A stretch of DNA of 61,277 nucleotides from an uncultured Lachnospiraceae bacterium (lineage in GTDB: Bacteria > Bacillota > Clostridia > Lachnospirales > Lachnospiraceae), in the NCBI GenBank assembly GCA_910584205.1, contig CAJUAA010000024.1:1-61277 (forward strand). The letters run 5' to 3'. Shown piece by piece: positions 27,601 to 35,372 of this stretch (positions are counted from its first letter, which is position 1; the number at the start of each line of letters is the position of its first letter). A model generated the notes under the pieces. It worked only from the letters and a program-made list of their open reading frames with translations. It was not told where the DNA came from and searched no databases. Both the position numbers and the translations under genes were made by a program.

Positions 27601-28263
27601 TGGGATACCGCCAGAAAGACAAAGCAGAAATACAGCGTGACGGAGTTGAAAAAGCTCCGGATGCAGGAGGAGTCGGACAGCAGCGAGGAGCTCTACCCGG
27701 AGTCGGACATCATCCCTCTGATCCCTCAGTTTGTGGAGAAGACGGAAGAAAAGGGCGGCGCCGCCAGAGGTACGATCTACCATACGATCATGGAATGCAT
27801 GGATTTTGGGACCGTGCCGGAGCCCGCGCAGGTGGATGCGGAGCTTCAGAGACTGGCGGCAGAGGGCCGGATCACAAAGGAAGACCTCCAGGCGGTAAGG
27901 CCGGCGGATTTTCAGGTCTTTTTGCGGACTCCGCTTGCCGAACGGATGCGAAAAGCGGGAGAAAGGGGAGAACTGTACCAGGAGCAGCCCTTTGTCATCG
28001 GACTTCCGGGGAGCGAATTTCCGGATGCGGACCCGGAGGAGACGGTCCTGGTCCAGGGGATCATCGACGCATTTTTCTATGAAGACGGAGAAGCGGTGGT
28101 GGTGGACTACAAGACAGACCGGGTCGCCCGGGCAGAGGAACTGGTGGACCGGTATCATGCCCAGCTGGAGTATTACGACCAGGCCCTCCGGATGCTCACC
28201 GGCCGGAAAGTGAAGGAACGGCTGATCTATTCCTTTAAGCTGGGGGAAGTGATCGGGGTATAG
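24694..28263 (+). CDS. addA: Helicase-exonuclease AddAB, AddA subunit
   Basis: A 1189-residue UvrD-type helicase-nuclease. Motifs: SAAAGSGKTAVLVERI (I), TFTRAAAGEMKERI (Ia), MVDEYQDSNLVQE (II), VGDVKQSIYRFRQAEP (III), MSTHHSKGLEFPVVF (V), LYVAMTRAKEKLIL (VI), and the RecB-type nuclease core QGIIDAFFYEDGEA with VVDYKTDRV near 1135. All key residues are present, so the enzyme should be active. It begins inside the last codons of addB (ATGA overlap). The convergent AraC gene ends 14 bases after its stop. Confidence 0.96.
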   Translation: MSVAWTEDQKRVIDTRGNNLLVSAAAGSGKTAVLVERILTMITDEAHPVDVDRLLITTFTRAAAGEMKERIGKALLARLEEDPGNEWLQRQEALVSRAQITTIHGFCLYVIRNYFHTIDLNPGFRIADEGEMKLLKQDTVDEILEEAHQEGSPEFVRFAESYGSGNRGNGIGDMILKLYEYAVASPQPVRWLQECAAMYDLPEHASFRDFAGADAMLAELKTMAGDLKQQIRGALAIAGSPGGPLAYEEALRGDEELADALLGCGSIEEYEALAADVKFQRLPSRRSKAMADAEDELCEQVMEIRNGVKEALKGITKQYFSLPGETVMEQMRSTAEHVRVYTGLALRFLQRLTEKKRKKNILDFADQEHLALQILTKEEDGKLVPSEAADVFADYFAEIMVDEYQDSNLVQEAILNSICASRKGRENRFMVGDVKQSIYRFRQAEPGLFLEKYSRYETGEEGVRIDLHQNFRSRETVLHPVNEVFRRIMCRELGGIEYDDAAALKAGAAYPQQEGCQAELLLLSQEEWEELRPECSWTKQEAEAHLIAARIRQLLKDGQVTDHGELRPVRPGDIVILLRTMSGWSETFVRVLQEEGIPASAQSREGYFGTLEVETVLSYLRTLDNPAQDIPLAAAMHGMLGGFSSEEMAKIKAAYPDQSFAKACRSYAEEGPEEKPREHLRGFFKGVERYRELAACTSIHELLWRILTETGYLDQVRAMPAGEQRLANVEMLLTKAQDYEKISYHGLFHFIRYIERLQKYSVDFGEADISGQGGEAVRIMSTHHSKGLEFPVVFAAGLGKSFNKQESREKAVLHNRYGIGLDYVDLEQRMRRPTLLKQLIRRQNLLDGLGEELRILYVAMTRAKEKLILTGMAKEKLLDEQGASGEEKLLFLQLSGAGSCLEWILSGRSREGSSIRKEQVSLEGLVKQAVGRQVKQVMARDEMEEFVLFRARDRELYGQIDARLSWSYPWDTARKTKQKYSVTELKKLRMQEESDSSEELYPESDIIPLIPQFVEKTEEKGGAARGTIYHTIMECMDFGTVPEPAQVDAELQRLAAEGRITKEDLQAVRPADFQVFLRTPLAERMRKAGERGELYQEQPFVIGLPGSEFPDADPEETVLVQGIIDAFFYEDGEAVVVDYKTDRVARAEELVDRYHAQLEYYDQALRMLTGRKVKERLIYSFKLGEVIGV

Positions 28264-28277
28264 GAGGTGAGGGGCGT

Positions 28278-29480
28278 TCAGGTCGGCGGACGTCCCTGCC
28301 TGCCGCCCTCCGTGAAATGGATGGATTTGGCATACTGCGTGGGGGTGATACCGTAATATTCTTTAAACTGCCGGGAAAAATGATGTACGGTGGAATACTG
28401 AAGCCGTTTGGCGATCTGGGTGAAATTGTCCTTTCCTTCCCGGATCAGCTTTTTGCTCTCTTCCAGCTTCAGACGGCGGATGTATTCGCCGGGCGGGATC
28501 TGCAGGTGTCTCTGGAACAGCGTGGTCAGGTAGGAGACGCTGACATTGTTGGCGGATGCAACGCTGCTGACCGGCAGTTTGCAGTAAATATGGTCGGAAA
28601 TATAGGTCAGCACTCCGTGCAGAATATGATTTTCATTGTAGATGGAGATGGAAGTATGCAGCTTTTCCACAAGCGGCTCCTTCATCCTGAGAACCGTCAG
28701 CAGAAGCTGCTGAAGCTTTGAGATGATCATGTCGTTGCTGAACATATCCGGCGAATTGTACTCCTGCAGGATCTGCAGCAGCAGATTGCTGGTCTCATTG
28801 TCCAGTGAAAATCTCTGGTTCAGAAGCAGCTCCAGAAACGGATACTGGAGATCGAAGGATATGGTGATAAATCCTACCGTGCATTCGGGATCCGCGTACT
28901 GCATATGCCACTGTCCGGGTCCATAGACGGTCATATTTCCCTGCTCCAGCGCCATTTCGCTTCCGTTGACCACGCTGTGAAGCCTCCCTTTGTCCACATA
29001 GGTCAATTCTGACATTTCGTGTCGTTCTCCTTTGAAGAAGAATCCTTTTTCCTTTTCCTGATAAAAGATGGTATAGACATTGCAGATTTTCATCTGGCAC
29101 TGGACGCTGAAGGACACATCCACCTTGCAGGAGTCCTGACGGTTCCAGGTTCCGCCCCTGTTCATACAGCAGCGGACGGTACAGGTGTCTGATATGGGGA
29201 TCAGTGAGAAGTAGATCCCGCCGGGTATGGCAACCGGTTTGTCCAGATAGAAATATTCCATGGATTCCGGCGTATGCGAGACCGCAAGCACCGTCATTCC
29301 GCTCTCGAAATCCAGGTACATTTTGTCTGCCTCCAGACGGTATACGTGGACGGTTTCATGAGAGATCGTTATAATCTGCTCTTTCCAGTCCCGGTCCGTG
29401 GGAAATCCGCGGTTTGGATGACGGTCCAGCAGAATATCTCCAAATTCAGAAAAGCTCAAAGTGTTCAAATTTTTTATCAA
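28278..29480 (-). CDS. AraC-family transcriptional regulator
   Basis: A 400-residue regulator. Residues about 1-270 form a large sensor part with a cupin-like segment (SELTYVDKGRLHSVVNGSEM, VYGPGQWHMQYADP), and the last 100 residues are the double HTH (ASANNVSVSYLTTLFQRHL, IAKRLQYSTVHHFSRQFKEY). The TTG at 29480 is the start because GGGAGGG lies seven bases before it and no ATG does. It is divergent from the DUF5107/ABC cassette at 29791, which it most likely activates in response to its sugar. Confidence 0.88.
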   Translation of the reverse strand: MIKNLNTLSFSEFGDILLDRHPNRGFPTDRDWKEQIITISHETVHVYRLEADKMYLDFESGMTVLAVSHTPESMEYFYLDKPVAIPGGIYFSLIPISDTCTVRCCMNRGGTWNRQDSCKVDVSFSVQCQMKICNVYTIFYQEKEKGFFFKGERHEMSELTYVDKGRLHSVVNGSEMALEQGNMTVYGPGQWHMQYADPECTVGFITISFDLQYPFLELLLNQRFSLDNETSNLLLQILQEYNSPDMFSNDMIISKLQQLLLTVLRMKEPLVEKLHTSISIYNENHILHGVLTYISDHIYCKLPVSSVASANNVSVSYLTTLFQRHLQIPPGEYIRRLKLEESKKLIREGKDNFTQIAKRLQYSTVHHFSRQFKEYYGITPTQYAKSIHFTEGGRQGRPPT

Positions 29481-29632
29481 AACAGTTCCCTCCCATCTCC
29501 GGATTTTTTATCGTGTACAAGTAAAAAAGGTAAATGTGGGGCTCCATATTTATTATATTGTGTTTTGATTGTTGAAGATATTGCAAAACTTATCGTAAAT
29601 TTGCATATTTTTATTCAAAATAGCCAATGGCG

Positions 29633-29661
29633 TTGACTTTGGGTCTGCCCTGCCTTACACT
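29633..29661 (+). promoter_or_regulatory. Promoter of the DUF5107/ABC cassette
   Basis: TTGACT (29633-29638), a 17-base spacer and TACACT (29656-29661) in the 310-base divergent region 29481-29790. The remainder of that region is AT-rich and holds no gene I can see; it is the likely place for the AraC binding sites. Confidence 0.55.
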
Positions 29662-29790
29662 GAGCATAATTTCCACAGACAGAGGGTCCGTCAGACAGGA
29701 AGATCCGCACAACGGACGGCTGCTGTGGGAGAGAGATGCCGGGCTGCCTGGCAGCCATGCAGGGTGGATTCAGGAAAGGATGGTAAAGGG

Positions 29791-31857
29791 ATGAAAGCAA
29801 ACGTAAGCAGCCTTAAAATTTCCGGTACAAAAGTTACAGGCGATAACCCGCTGCCCATATTCCGGGATGCGGAAGCGGACAAGCCGTCCCGGGGGGACGG
29901 GACGCTGAAACCGGAGGAAGAAAAGCTTCTGGGGGTCAATACCGGATTCCGGGTCCTTCCGTACCGTATACTGGACAAATATGACCGGAACAAACGTCAG
30001 ATCGAGCTGAAGACCGCGGTGTTGGAAAATGACAGGCTGGAAGCGGTATTCCTTCCGGAGCAGGGAGGGCGTCTCTGGTCTCTGAGAAACAAGAAGACCG
30101 GGAAGGAGATCCTCTATAAAAATCCGGTCTACCAGCCCGCCAATCTGGGTATTCGGAACGCCTGGTTTTCCGGCGGGGTGGAGTGGAACTGCGGACAGTA
30201 CGGCCATGTGGTCTACAGTAACAGCCCTGTGTTCTTCGCCCGGATCACGGCTCCGGACGGGGAAGAGTTTCTGCGGATGTATGAATTCGAGCGGATGAAG
30301 CGGCTTTTTATTCAGATTGACTTCCATCTGCCCGACGGGGCGGAAGCCATTTACGCGCATGTCAGTATTTTTAATCAGGACGACAGAGAACAGTCCATGT
30401 ACTGGTGGAGCAATATCGCGATTCAGGCGACGGAGAAGCTCCGGGTCTTTTCAGATGCGCAGGACGTGATCTATCTGGACCCGGACAGCATCAGCGACAA
30501 TGTGAATCCGGTCCGCGTTTTTGGACGCACGAAGCTGCCCTTCCTTCCTACACTTCCCCAAAAGGACTCTTCGTATCCGTCCAATGCCACGTATTCCAAT
30601 GAATTTTTTTATCAGAATGCGGAGGATATGGACGCCTGCTGGAGTGCGGCGGCCTATGAGGACGGACGGCTGTTTTATGAAGCGTCCACGCTTCCGCTCC
30701 GGTTCCGCAAGATGTTCTGCTGGGGCAGCCACGGGGGCGGCCGCCGGTGGTGTGAGTATCTGGCCAATAAGGAAGAAGGAAATTATGTAGAGCTTCAGGC
30801 AGGTCTGGCGCCCACGCAGCTGAACGGCATCTATATTCCGGCGAATACGGCGTGGAGCTTTACGCAGGCCATCGGAGAGACCTTTGTCACAGATCCGGAA
30901 TCCCCGTATGCGCAGGACTACATGTCCGCCCGGAAGGAAGTCAAAAAAGCAGTCCGGGATGCCATGCCGGTGGAGACGCTGAAGGCTCTTGAGGAAGATT
31001 TCAGAAGCAGGGCGGCTCTGAGGGTCGGGGAAATCCTGTCCTGCGGCCTGGGATGGGGCGCGCTGGAGGAACGAAGAGGAGGCAGGATCCCGGCCGGCAT
31101 GTATTTTCCGGTTTCTACTCTGGGACCGGAGCAGGAGCCATGGCTTGAACTTCTGGAAAAAGGCCGGATGGACTGTACGGATGTCCGGACGGCGCCGCCC
31201 AGCTGGATGGTGGATGAGCATTTTCTGCCGCTTCTGGAGGAGAGTCTCAGGAAACCGGAGGGAGATCACTATCTCTCCCGCCTTCATCTGGGCGTGATGC
31301 TCTATGAACTGGGAAGAAGAGAAGAGGGGGTCAGACAGTGGGAGCGATCGCTGGAGCTTGAGCGGTCTCCCTTTGCACTCCGGAATCTGGCCTGCGACGC
31401 CAGGCTGAGAGGGGACATGGATCAGGCGGTGGAATGGATGGAGGAAGCGGTCCGCCTGGAGGGGTATTCCATCGACCGGGCGTTTTCCGAAGAACTGATG
31501 GATCTTCTGTTGGCCTGCGGCCAGTTTGAAAAAGCATGGAAGTTCTATCAGGGCCTGCCGGAAACATACCGCTCCCAGGACCGTCTGAGCATGCAGGCGG
31601 GGGTTGCGGCCATAGAACTTCCTGATCCGGATTTCGCGTTTGTGGAGGCGCTTTTTACAAGAGACATGGCGTGTATCCGGGAGGGCGACAACACGCTGAC
31701 GGATCTGTACAGACGGTATAAGGTACGCAGCCTGCTGGCCGGACCCGACGGTTCCATGAGCCGGGAAGAAGCGGAAAGCTATGCGGATAAAAACTGTGAG
31801 CCTCCGTACTGGATCGATTTTCGTATGGTGGTCAAGGAAAAACTATGTGCAAAATAA
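29791..31857 (+). CDS. DUF5107 domain protein with C-terminal TPR repeats
   Basis: A 688-residue cytosolic protein. The N-terminal 400 residues form a galactose-mutarotase-like beta-sandwich (VFLPEQGGRLWSLRNKKTGK, GGVEWNCGQYGHV, FCWGSHGGGRRWCEYL) as in DUF5107; the C-terminus has TPR-like helices (YLSRLHLGVMLYELGRREEG). DUF5107 proteins are found in sugar-uptake loci and are thought to act on carbohydrates, but their reaction is not established. ATG 29791 is preceded by AAAGG. First gene behind the cassette promoter; the reading direction matches all genes to 40554. Confidence 0.8.
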   Translation: MKANVSSLKISGTKVTGDNPLPIFRDAEADKPSRGDGTLKPEEEKLLGVNTGFRVLPYRILDKYDRNKRQIELKTAVLENDRLEAVFLPEQGGRLWSLRNKKTGKEILYKNPVYQPANLGIRNAWFSGGVEWNCGQYGHVVYSNSPVFFARITAPDGEEFLRMYEFERMKRLFIQIDFHLPDGAEAIYAHVSIFNQDDREQSMYWWSNIAIQATEKLRVFSDAQDVIYLDPDSISDNVNPVRVFGRTKLPFLPTLPQKDSSYPSNATYSNEFFYQNAEDMDACWSAAAYEDGRLFYEASTLPLRFRKMFCWGSHGGGRRWCEYLANKEEGNYVELQAGLAPTQLNGIYIPANTAWSFTQAIGETFVTDPESPYAQDYMSARKEVKKAVRDAMPVETLKALEEDFRSRAALRVGEILSCGLGWGALEERRGGRIPAGMYFPVSTLGPEQEPWLELLEKGRMDCTDVRTAPPSWMVDEHFLPLLEESLRKPEGDHYLSRLHLGVMLYELGRREEGVRQWERSLELERSPFALRNLACDARLRGDMDQAVEWMEEAVRLEGYSIDRAFSEELMDLLLACGQFEKAWKFYQGLPETYRSQDRLSMQAGVAAIELPDPDFAFVEALFTRDMACIREGDNTLTDLYRRYKVRSLLAGPDGSMSREEAESYADKNCEPPYWIDFRMVVKEKLCAK

Positions 31858-32005
31858 ACAAAAATTACGCGAAATACTTTGAAAAATAAAATATTTATCA
31901 CAAAAAAGTAAATAATGATAAAGATGAAAGAAGTTTTGTCAAAGACAGTGAACGGGATTCCACTTATAATGTTTTTATCAATCAAAAGACAGGGAGGAAC
32001 TGCGA

Positions 32006-33067
32006 ATGAAGGAAACCAGAATGCTGCAGGTGGCTGTAATCGGCTGCGGGTACTTTGGTACCAATCATGCCAGAATCTATGAAAAACTGCCCAATGCACA
32101 GCTGATGGCCGTGTGCGACCGCAACAGGGCCATGGCGGACGAGCTGGCGGCGGTTATCAACAGCGGACGTTCCGGCGGGGAAGAACGCTGCAGGGCATTT
32201 TACGATGTGGAAGAGATGTTAAGAGAGCTTGGCGGAGAGCTGGATGCGTGTAGCGTGGCGGTGTCGGAGCATTTTCACTATGACGCGGCCAGGCCGGTGA
32301 TCGAGGCGGGAAAGGCCCTTCTGATCGAGAAGCCCATCGCGCAGGACGGAACGGTGGCGGACCGGATTATGGAGCTTTCGAAGGAGCACGGAACCCGGAT
32401 GATGGTGGGACAGGTGCTGAAATTCGATCCCAAATACCAGATGATGGCGCAGAGGATCGAAAACGGAGACTTTGGGGAAGTGACGAATATGTATCTGGAG
32501 CGCTCTTCCACCAACGGCGTGCCCAGGCGTTTAAGCGGCGCCATTTCCATGTACCACTATATGGGGGTGCATGATTTTGAGGCCATGCTTACATTTGCCG
32601 GAAGCGCCAGGCCGGTCAAGGTGTACGCCCAGGCGGTGGACAAGGTGAACGGGGCGTTCAACGGAGAGCGGGCGGTCAACGAAGGGGACGCCACCTTTAA
32701 TACGATTACTTTCGACAACGGGACGATTGCCGTAATCCATCTCTTCTGGGCTCATGCCAGCGAGTCTCTGGGCTTTGTGGCAAGGGCGCATGTATTCGGT
32801 ACGAAGGCTACCGGCTACATTGACATCAAGAGCCCGGGTCTTGAGATCTACGGAGCGGACAGCCTGGTGGAATATCCGGAGCTGACATACTGGCCGGAGT
32901 TTAACGGAGAGATTCAGGGGGCGTTGAAAGCCGAACTGCTTCATTTCTGCGAGGCGACGCTCTCAGGGAAGCCGTATATCGTGAATAATGAGCGGGCGGT
33001 TCTGGCGGTGAAGGTGATCGATGCCTGCAGAGAATCCCTGAAGACCGGCATGCCTGTCATGCTGTGA
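32006..33067 (+). CDS. Gfo/Idh/MocA family oxidoreductase
   Basis: A 353-residue NAD(P)-dependent sugar or inositol dehydrogenase-like enzyme: VAVIGCGYFGTNHARIYEKL at the N-terminal Rossmann loop, LLIEKPIAQDG (EKP motif, about 108) and YHYMGVHDFEAMLTFAG with the catalytic histidine region near 185. GGGAGG precedes the ATG. A TATAAT box at 31975-31980 in the 148-base gap upstream hints at a second promoter, but no good -35 is seen. It is likely the first or second catabolic step of the cassette. Confidence 0.9.
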   Translation: MKETRMLQVAVIGCGYFGTNHARIYEKLPNAQLMAVCDRNRAMADELAAVINSGRSGGEERCRAFYDVEEMLRELGGELDACSVAVSEHFHYDAARPVIEAGKALLIEKPIAQDGTVADRIMELSKEHGTRMMVGQVLKFDPKYQMMAQRIENGDFGEVTNMYLERSSTNGVPRRLSGAISMYHYMGVHDFEAMLTFAGSARPVKVYAQAVDKVNGAFNGERAVNEGDATFNTITFDNGTIAVIHLFWAHASESLGFVARAHVFGTKATGYIDIKSPGLEIYGADSLVEYPELTYWPEFNGEIQGALKAELLHFCEATLSGKPYIVNNERAVLAVKVIDACRESLKTGMPVML

Positions 33068-33104
33068 CAGAGCTGTCCGGGGACTGATGTTTTGGAGGAA
33101 GAGT

Positions 33105-34085
33105 ATGAGTGACGGAAAAAAAGGAGTTGTGCGGAACCTGGACCTGAACCGGATGATCAACATCGGCATTCTGGCGGCGCTTATGTGCATCGCGACGATT
33201 TCGAACCGGTCCTTTCTATCTCCGGGCAATCTGCTGGGAGTTCTGGAACAGAATGCGGCAAAAGGAGTCATGGCGCTGGGCGCCACCTTCGTCCTGATTA
33301 CAGGGGGGATCGATCTGTCCATGGGAAACGGACTGACCATGATCGCTGTCGTGTCCAGCATCCTTCATGTCAGCACCGGCAACCGCGCGTGGCTTCTGGT
33401 GGCCTTATGTGTCCTGATCGGTTCGGCGCTGGGCTCTGTGAACGGCTTCCTCATTACAAAATGCCGGCTTCTCCCCTTTGTGGCGACGCTGGGGATGATG
33501 ACGATCGCGGAAGGAATCACGCACTGGGCGTCGGAAGGAAAGATTATGTTTTTAAGCTCTCCTGCGGTCTCCTATATCGGGAGAGGAAAAGTATTGGGGT
33601 TCATTCCGTTTCAGACGGTGGCGTTTCTGTTCATGGCCGCGGTGGCTGCCGTGATCCTGTACAGGACCCGTCTGGGAACCGCTACCTATGCGCTGGGCAG
33701 CAACGAAGCTGCAGCAGCCTGCTGCGGCATCAATACCGGCCGTCAGAAATTCAAGATCTATGTGTTAAACGGGATCTTTATCGGCGTGGCTGCTCTTCTG
33801 ACCGTCAGCCGCGTGGGGCAGATCTCACCGAATCTCGGAGGAGATTCCATGATGGATGCCATCGCGGCCGCGGTCATCGGCGGCACCAGCACCATGGGCG
33901 GGAGAGGGACCGTCGGCGGCACGATCATCGGGACGTTGATCATCGGAGTGCTGATCAACGCACTCACCTTTATGGAAGTACCTGTTAACGCGCAGTCTGC
34001 GATCAAAGGCCTTGTCATATTGATCGCCATCGTCGTGGACGCGCTGTTTACCCTTTTTCAAAAGAGAAAAAGCGGAAAAGACTGA
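33105..34085 (+). CDS. Ribose-type ABC transporter permease
   Basis: A 326-residue membrane protein of the RbsC/BPD_transp_2 family with 8-10 hydrophobic segments. Signatures: VLITGGIDLSMGNGLTMI (about 70), LGSNEAAAACCGIN and AAVIGGTSTMGGRGTVGGTI (about 250). GGAGGAAGAG precedes ATG 33105. It should pair with the permease half of the fusion protein at 35373 to form a heterodimeric channel for a monosaccharide or polyol. Confidence 0.92.
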   Translation: MSDGKKGVVRNLDLNRMINIGILAALMCIATISNRSFLSPGNLLGVLEQNAAKGVMALGATFVLITGGIDLSMGNGLTMIAVVSSILHVSTGNRAWLLVALCVLIGSALGSVNGFLITKCRLLPFVATLGMMTIAEGITHWASEGKIMFLSSPAVSYIGRGKVLGFIPFQTVAFLFMAAVAAVILYRTRLGTATYALGSNEAAAACCGINTGRQKFKIYVLNGIFIGVAALLTVSRVGQISPNLGGDSMMDAIAAAVIGGTSTMGGRGTVGGTIIGTLIIGVLINALTFMEVPVNAQSAIKGLVILIAIVVDALFTLFQKRKSGKD

Positions 34086-34114
34086 AGACAAGGTCAACAA
34101 AAAGGAGGAAGAAA

Positions 34115-35251
34115 ATGAAAAGACTGTTAGCACTGACGCTTACACTGACCATGATACTGGGAATCTGTGCGGGCTGCGGCTCCAAACCGGCCGACGGCGG
34201 AGGCGATGCAGCTCCTGACGCTGCTGCAGCTCCCGCTGAAAGCGCGGAACCGGAAGAAACGGAAACTCCGGCGGAGGATTCTGCGTCGGGAGAGAAGATG
34301 ACCATTGGTATGGCATGTATCAACCTGAACGATGCCGGGCTGATCCTGATTAAAAACGGCGCGGACCTGGCAGGAGAGGACTATGACTGCGAACTGATCT
34401 GGAAAGCCTGCGAAGGTAATCTGGATACCCAGATTGACCAGATCCGGGGCTTCATCCAGCAGGGGGTAGACGCCATCTGGATCGATTCCTGCGACGTGGC
34501 AGGCATTGTGGACGTGGTAAATGAAGCGACGGATGCGGGCATCATCGTGCTGACCGCGGGCAGCAAGGTGGAAGCGAATGCGAATTATAACCTGATTTAT
34601 CCGGACTATGACGATGCATATTTCTCCGCCACGGTAATCGGTGAATACTATAAGGATAAAACCGGTTCCATCGGCCTGGTGGTGGGCAGCGCCGGCAATC
34701 TGGTCTCCGAGAAGAGGCAGGAGGGCTATACGGCGGCCATGGAGAATTACCCGAATCTGAAACTGGTTTCCGGCATGGGAATGTGGGATGCAACGACTTC
34801 CATGACCGTTGCGGAGGACCTGGTCCGTTCCAATACCGATATGCTGCACATGCATATCATCGCTGCAGGCATGAGCTACGGTGCTTATCAGGGCGTACAG
34901 AATGCCGGCGGGACGATTACCATTTCCACCAATGACGGAGATCCGGACGCGCTGGATTATCTGGAAAAAGGCGATTACCTGCTGGACAATGTGGTAGGGA
35001 ACGAGCGTCTTGGCTATTGGGGGATCGTGATTGCCCGCCGCCTGTTCGACGGCGAGGCCATGGCGGTGGATCAGTATCTGCCGACCTACAAGGTCATGGG
35101 CGACGAGATGCTGAAATTCGTGCAGGACAACGGCCTTACCGAGATCAACGGCGTAACTTATGAAGTGGTATCCATCGAGGAGGCACGGAAAATCATCGCT
35201 TCCGAATCCTATCAGAAAGAGTTCAACGCAGATTTTGTTCCTACAAAATAA
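34115..35251 (+). CDS. Sugar ABC transporter substrate-binding lipoprotein (RbsB-like)
   Basis: A 378-residue periplasmic-binding-protein type 1 protein. The N-terminus is a lipoprotein signal with lipobox ICAGC (Cys 21), followed by an Ala/Pro/Glu-rich linker (to about 58) and the binding fold (MTIGMACINLNDAGLILI onward). The helix QIRGFIQQGVDAIWIDSCD and TNDGDPDALDYLEKG are typical of ribose/galactose binders. AAAGGAGG precedes the ATG. A stable intercistronic hairpin follows its stop, consistent with high expression of the binding protein. Confidence 0.93.
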   Translation: MKRLLALTLTLTMILGICAGCGSKPADGGGDAAPDAAAAPAESAEPEETETPAEDSASGEKMTIGMACINLNDAGLILIKNGADLAGEDYDCELIWKACEGNLDTQIDQIRGFIQQGVDAIWIDSCDVAGIVDVVNEATDAGIIVLTAGSKVEANANYNLIYPDYDDAYFSATVIGEYYKDKTGSIGLVVGSAGNLVSEKRQEGYTAAMENYPNLKLVSGMGMWDATTSMTVAEDLVRSNTDMLHMHIIAAGMSYGAYQGVQNAGGTITISTNDGDPDALDYLEKGDYLLDNVVGNERLGYWGIVIARRLFDGEAMAVDQYLPTYKVMGDEMLKFVQDNGLTEINGVTYEVVSIEEARKIIASESYQKEFNADFVPTK

Positions 35252-35268
35252 AGAACAGAACAGGCGGT

Positions 35269-35310
35269 CCGAAAGGGGCAGAGACAGTCTGTCTTCCTGC
35301 CCCTTTCCGG
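35269..35310 (+). other. Stable intercistronic hairpin after the binding-protein gene
   Basis: CCGAAAGGGGCAG at 35269-35281 pairs with CTGCCCCTTTCCGG at 35297-35310, and the inner AGACAG/CTGTCT pairs extend it. There is no T-run, so it is better read as an mRNA-stabilising or partially terminating structure between genes of the ABC operon. Confidence 0.7.
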
Positions 35311-35372
35311 ACACGGCGCATCCATGAGCAGAAAGGCAGGGTACAGAGATGACAAAAGGAGCAGAGAGGAAC

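Noticed and set aside
31936..31980. Promoter made of TTGTCA and TATAAT before the first Gfo/Idh/MocA gene
   Set aside because: The boxes are 33 bases apart; only the TATAAT is notable.
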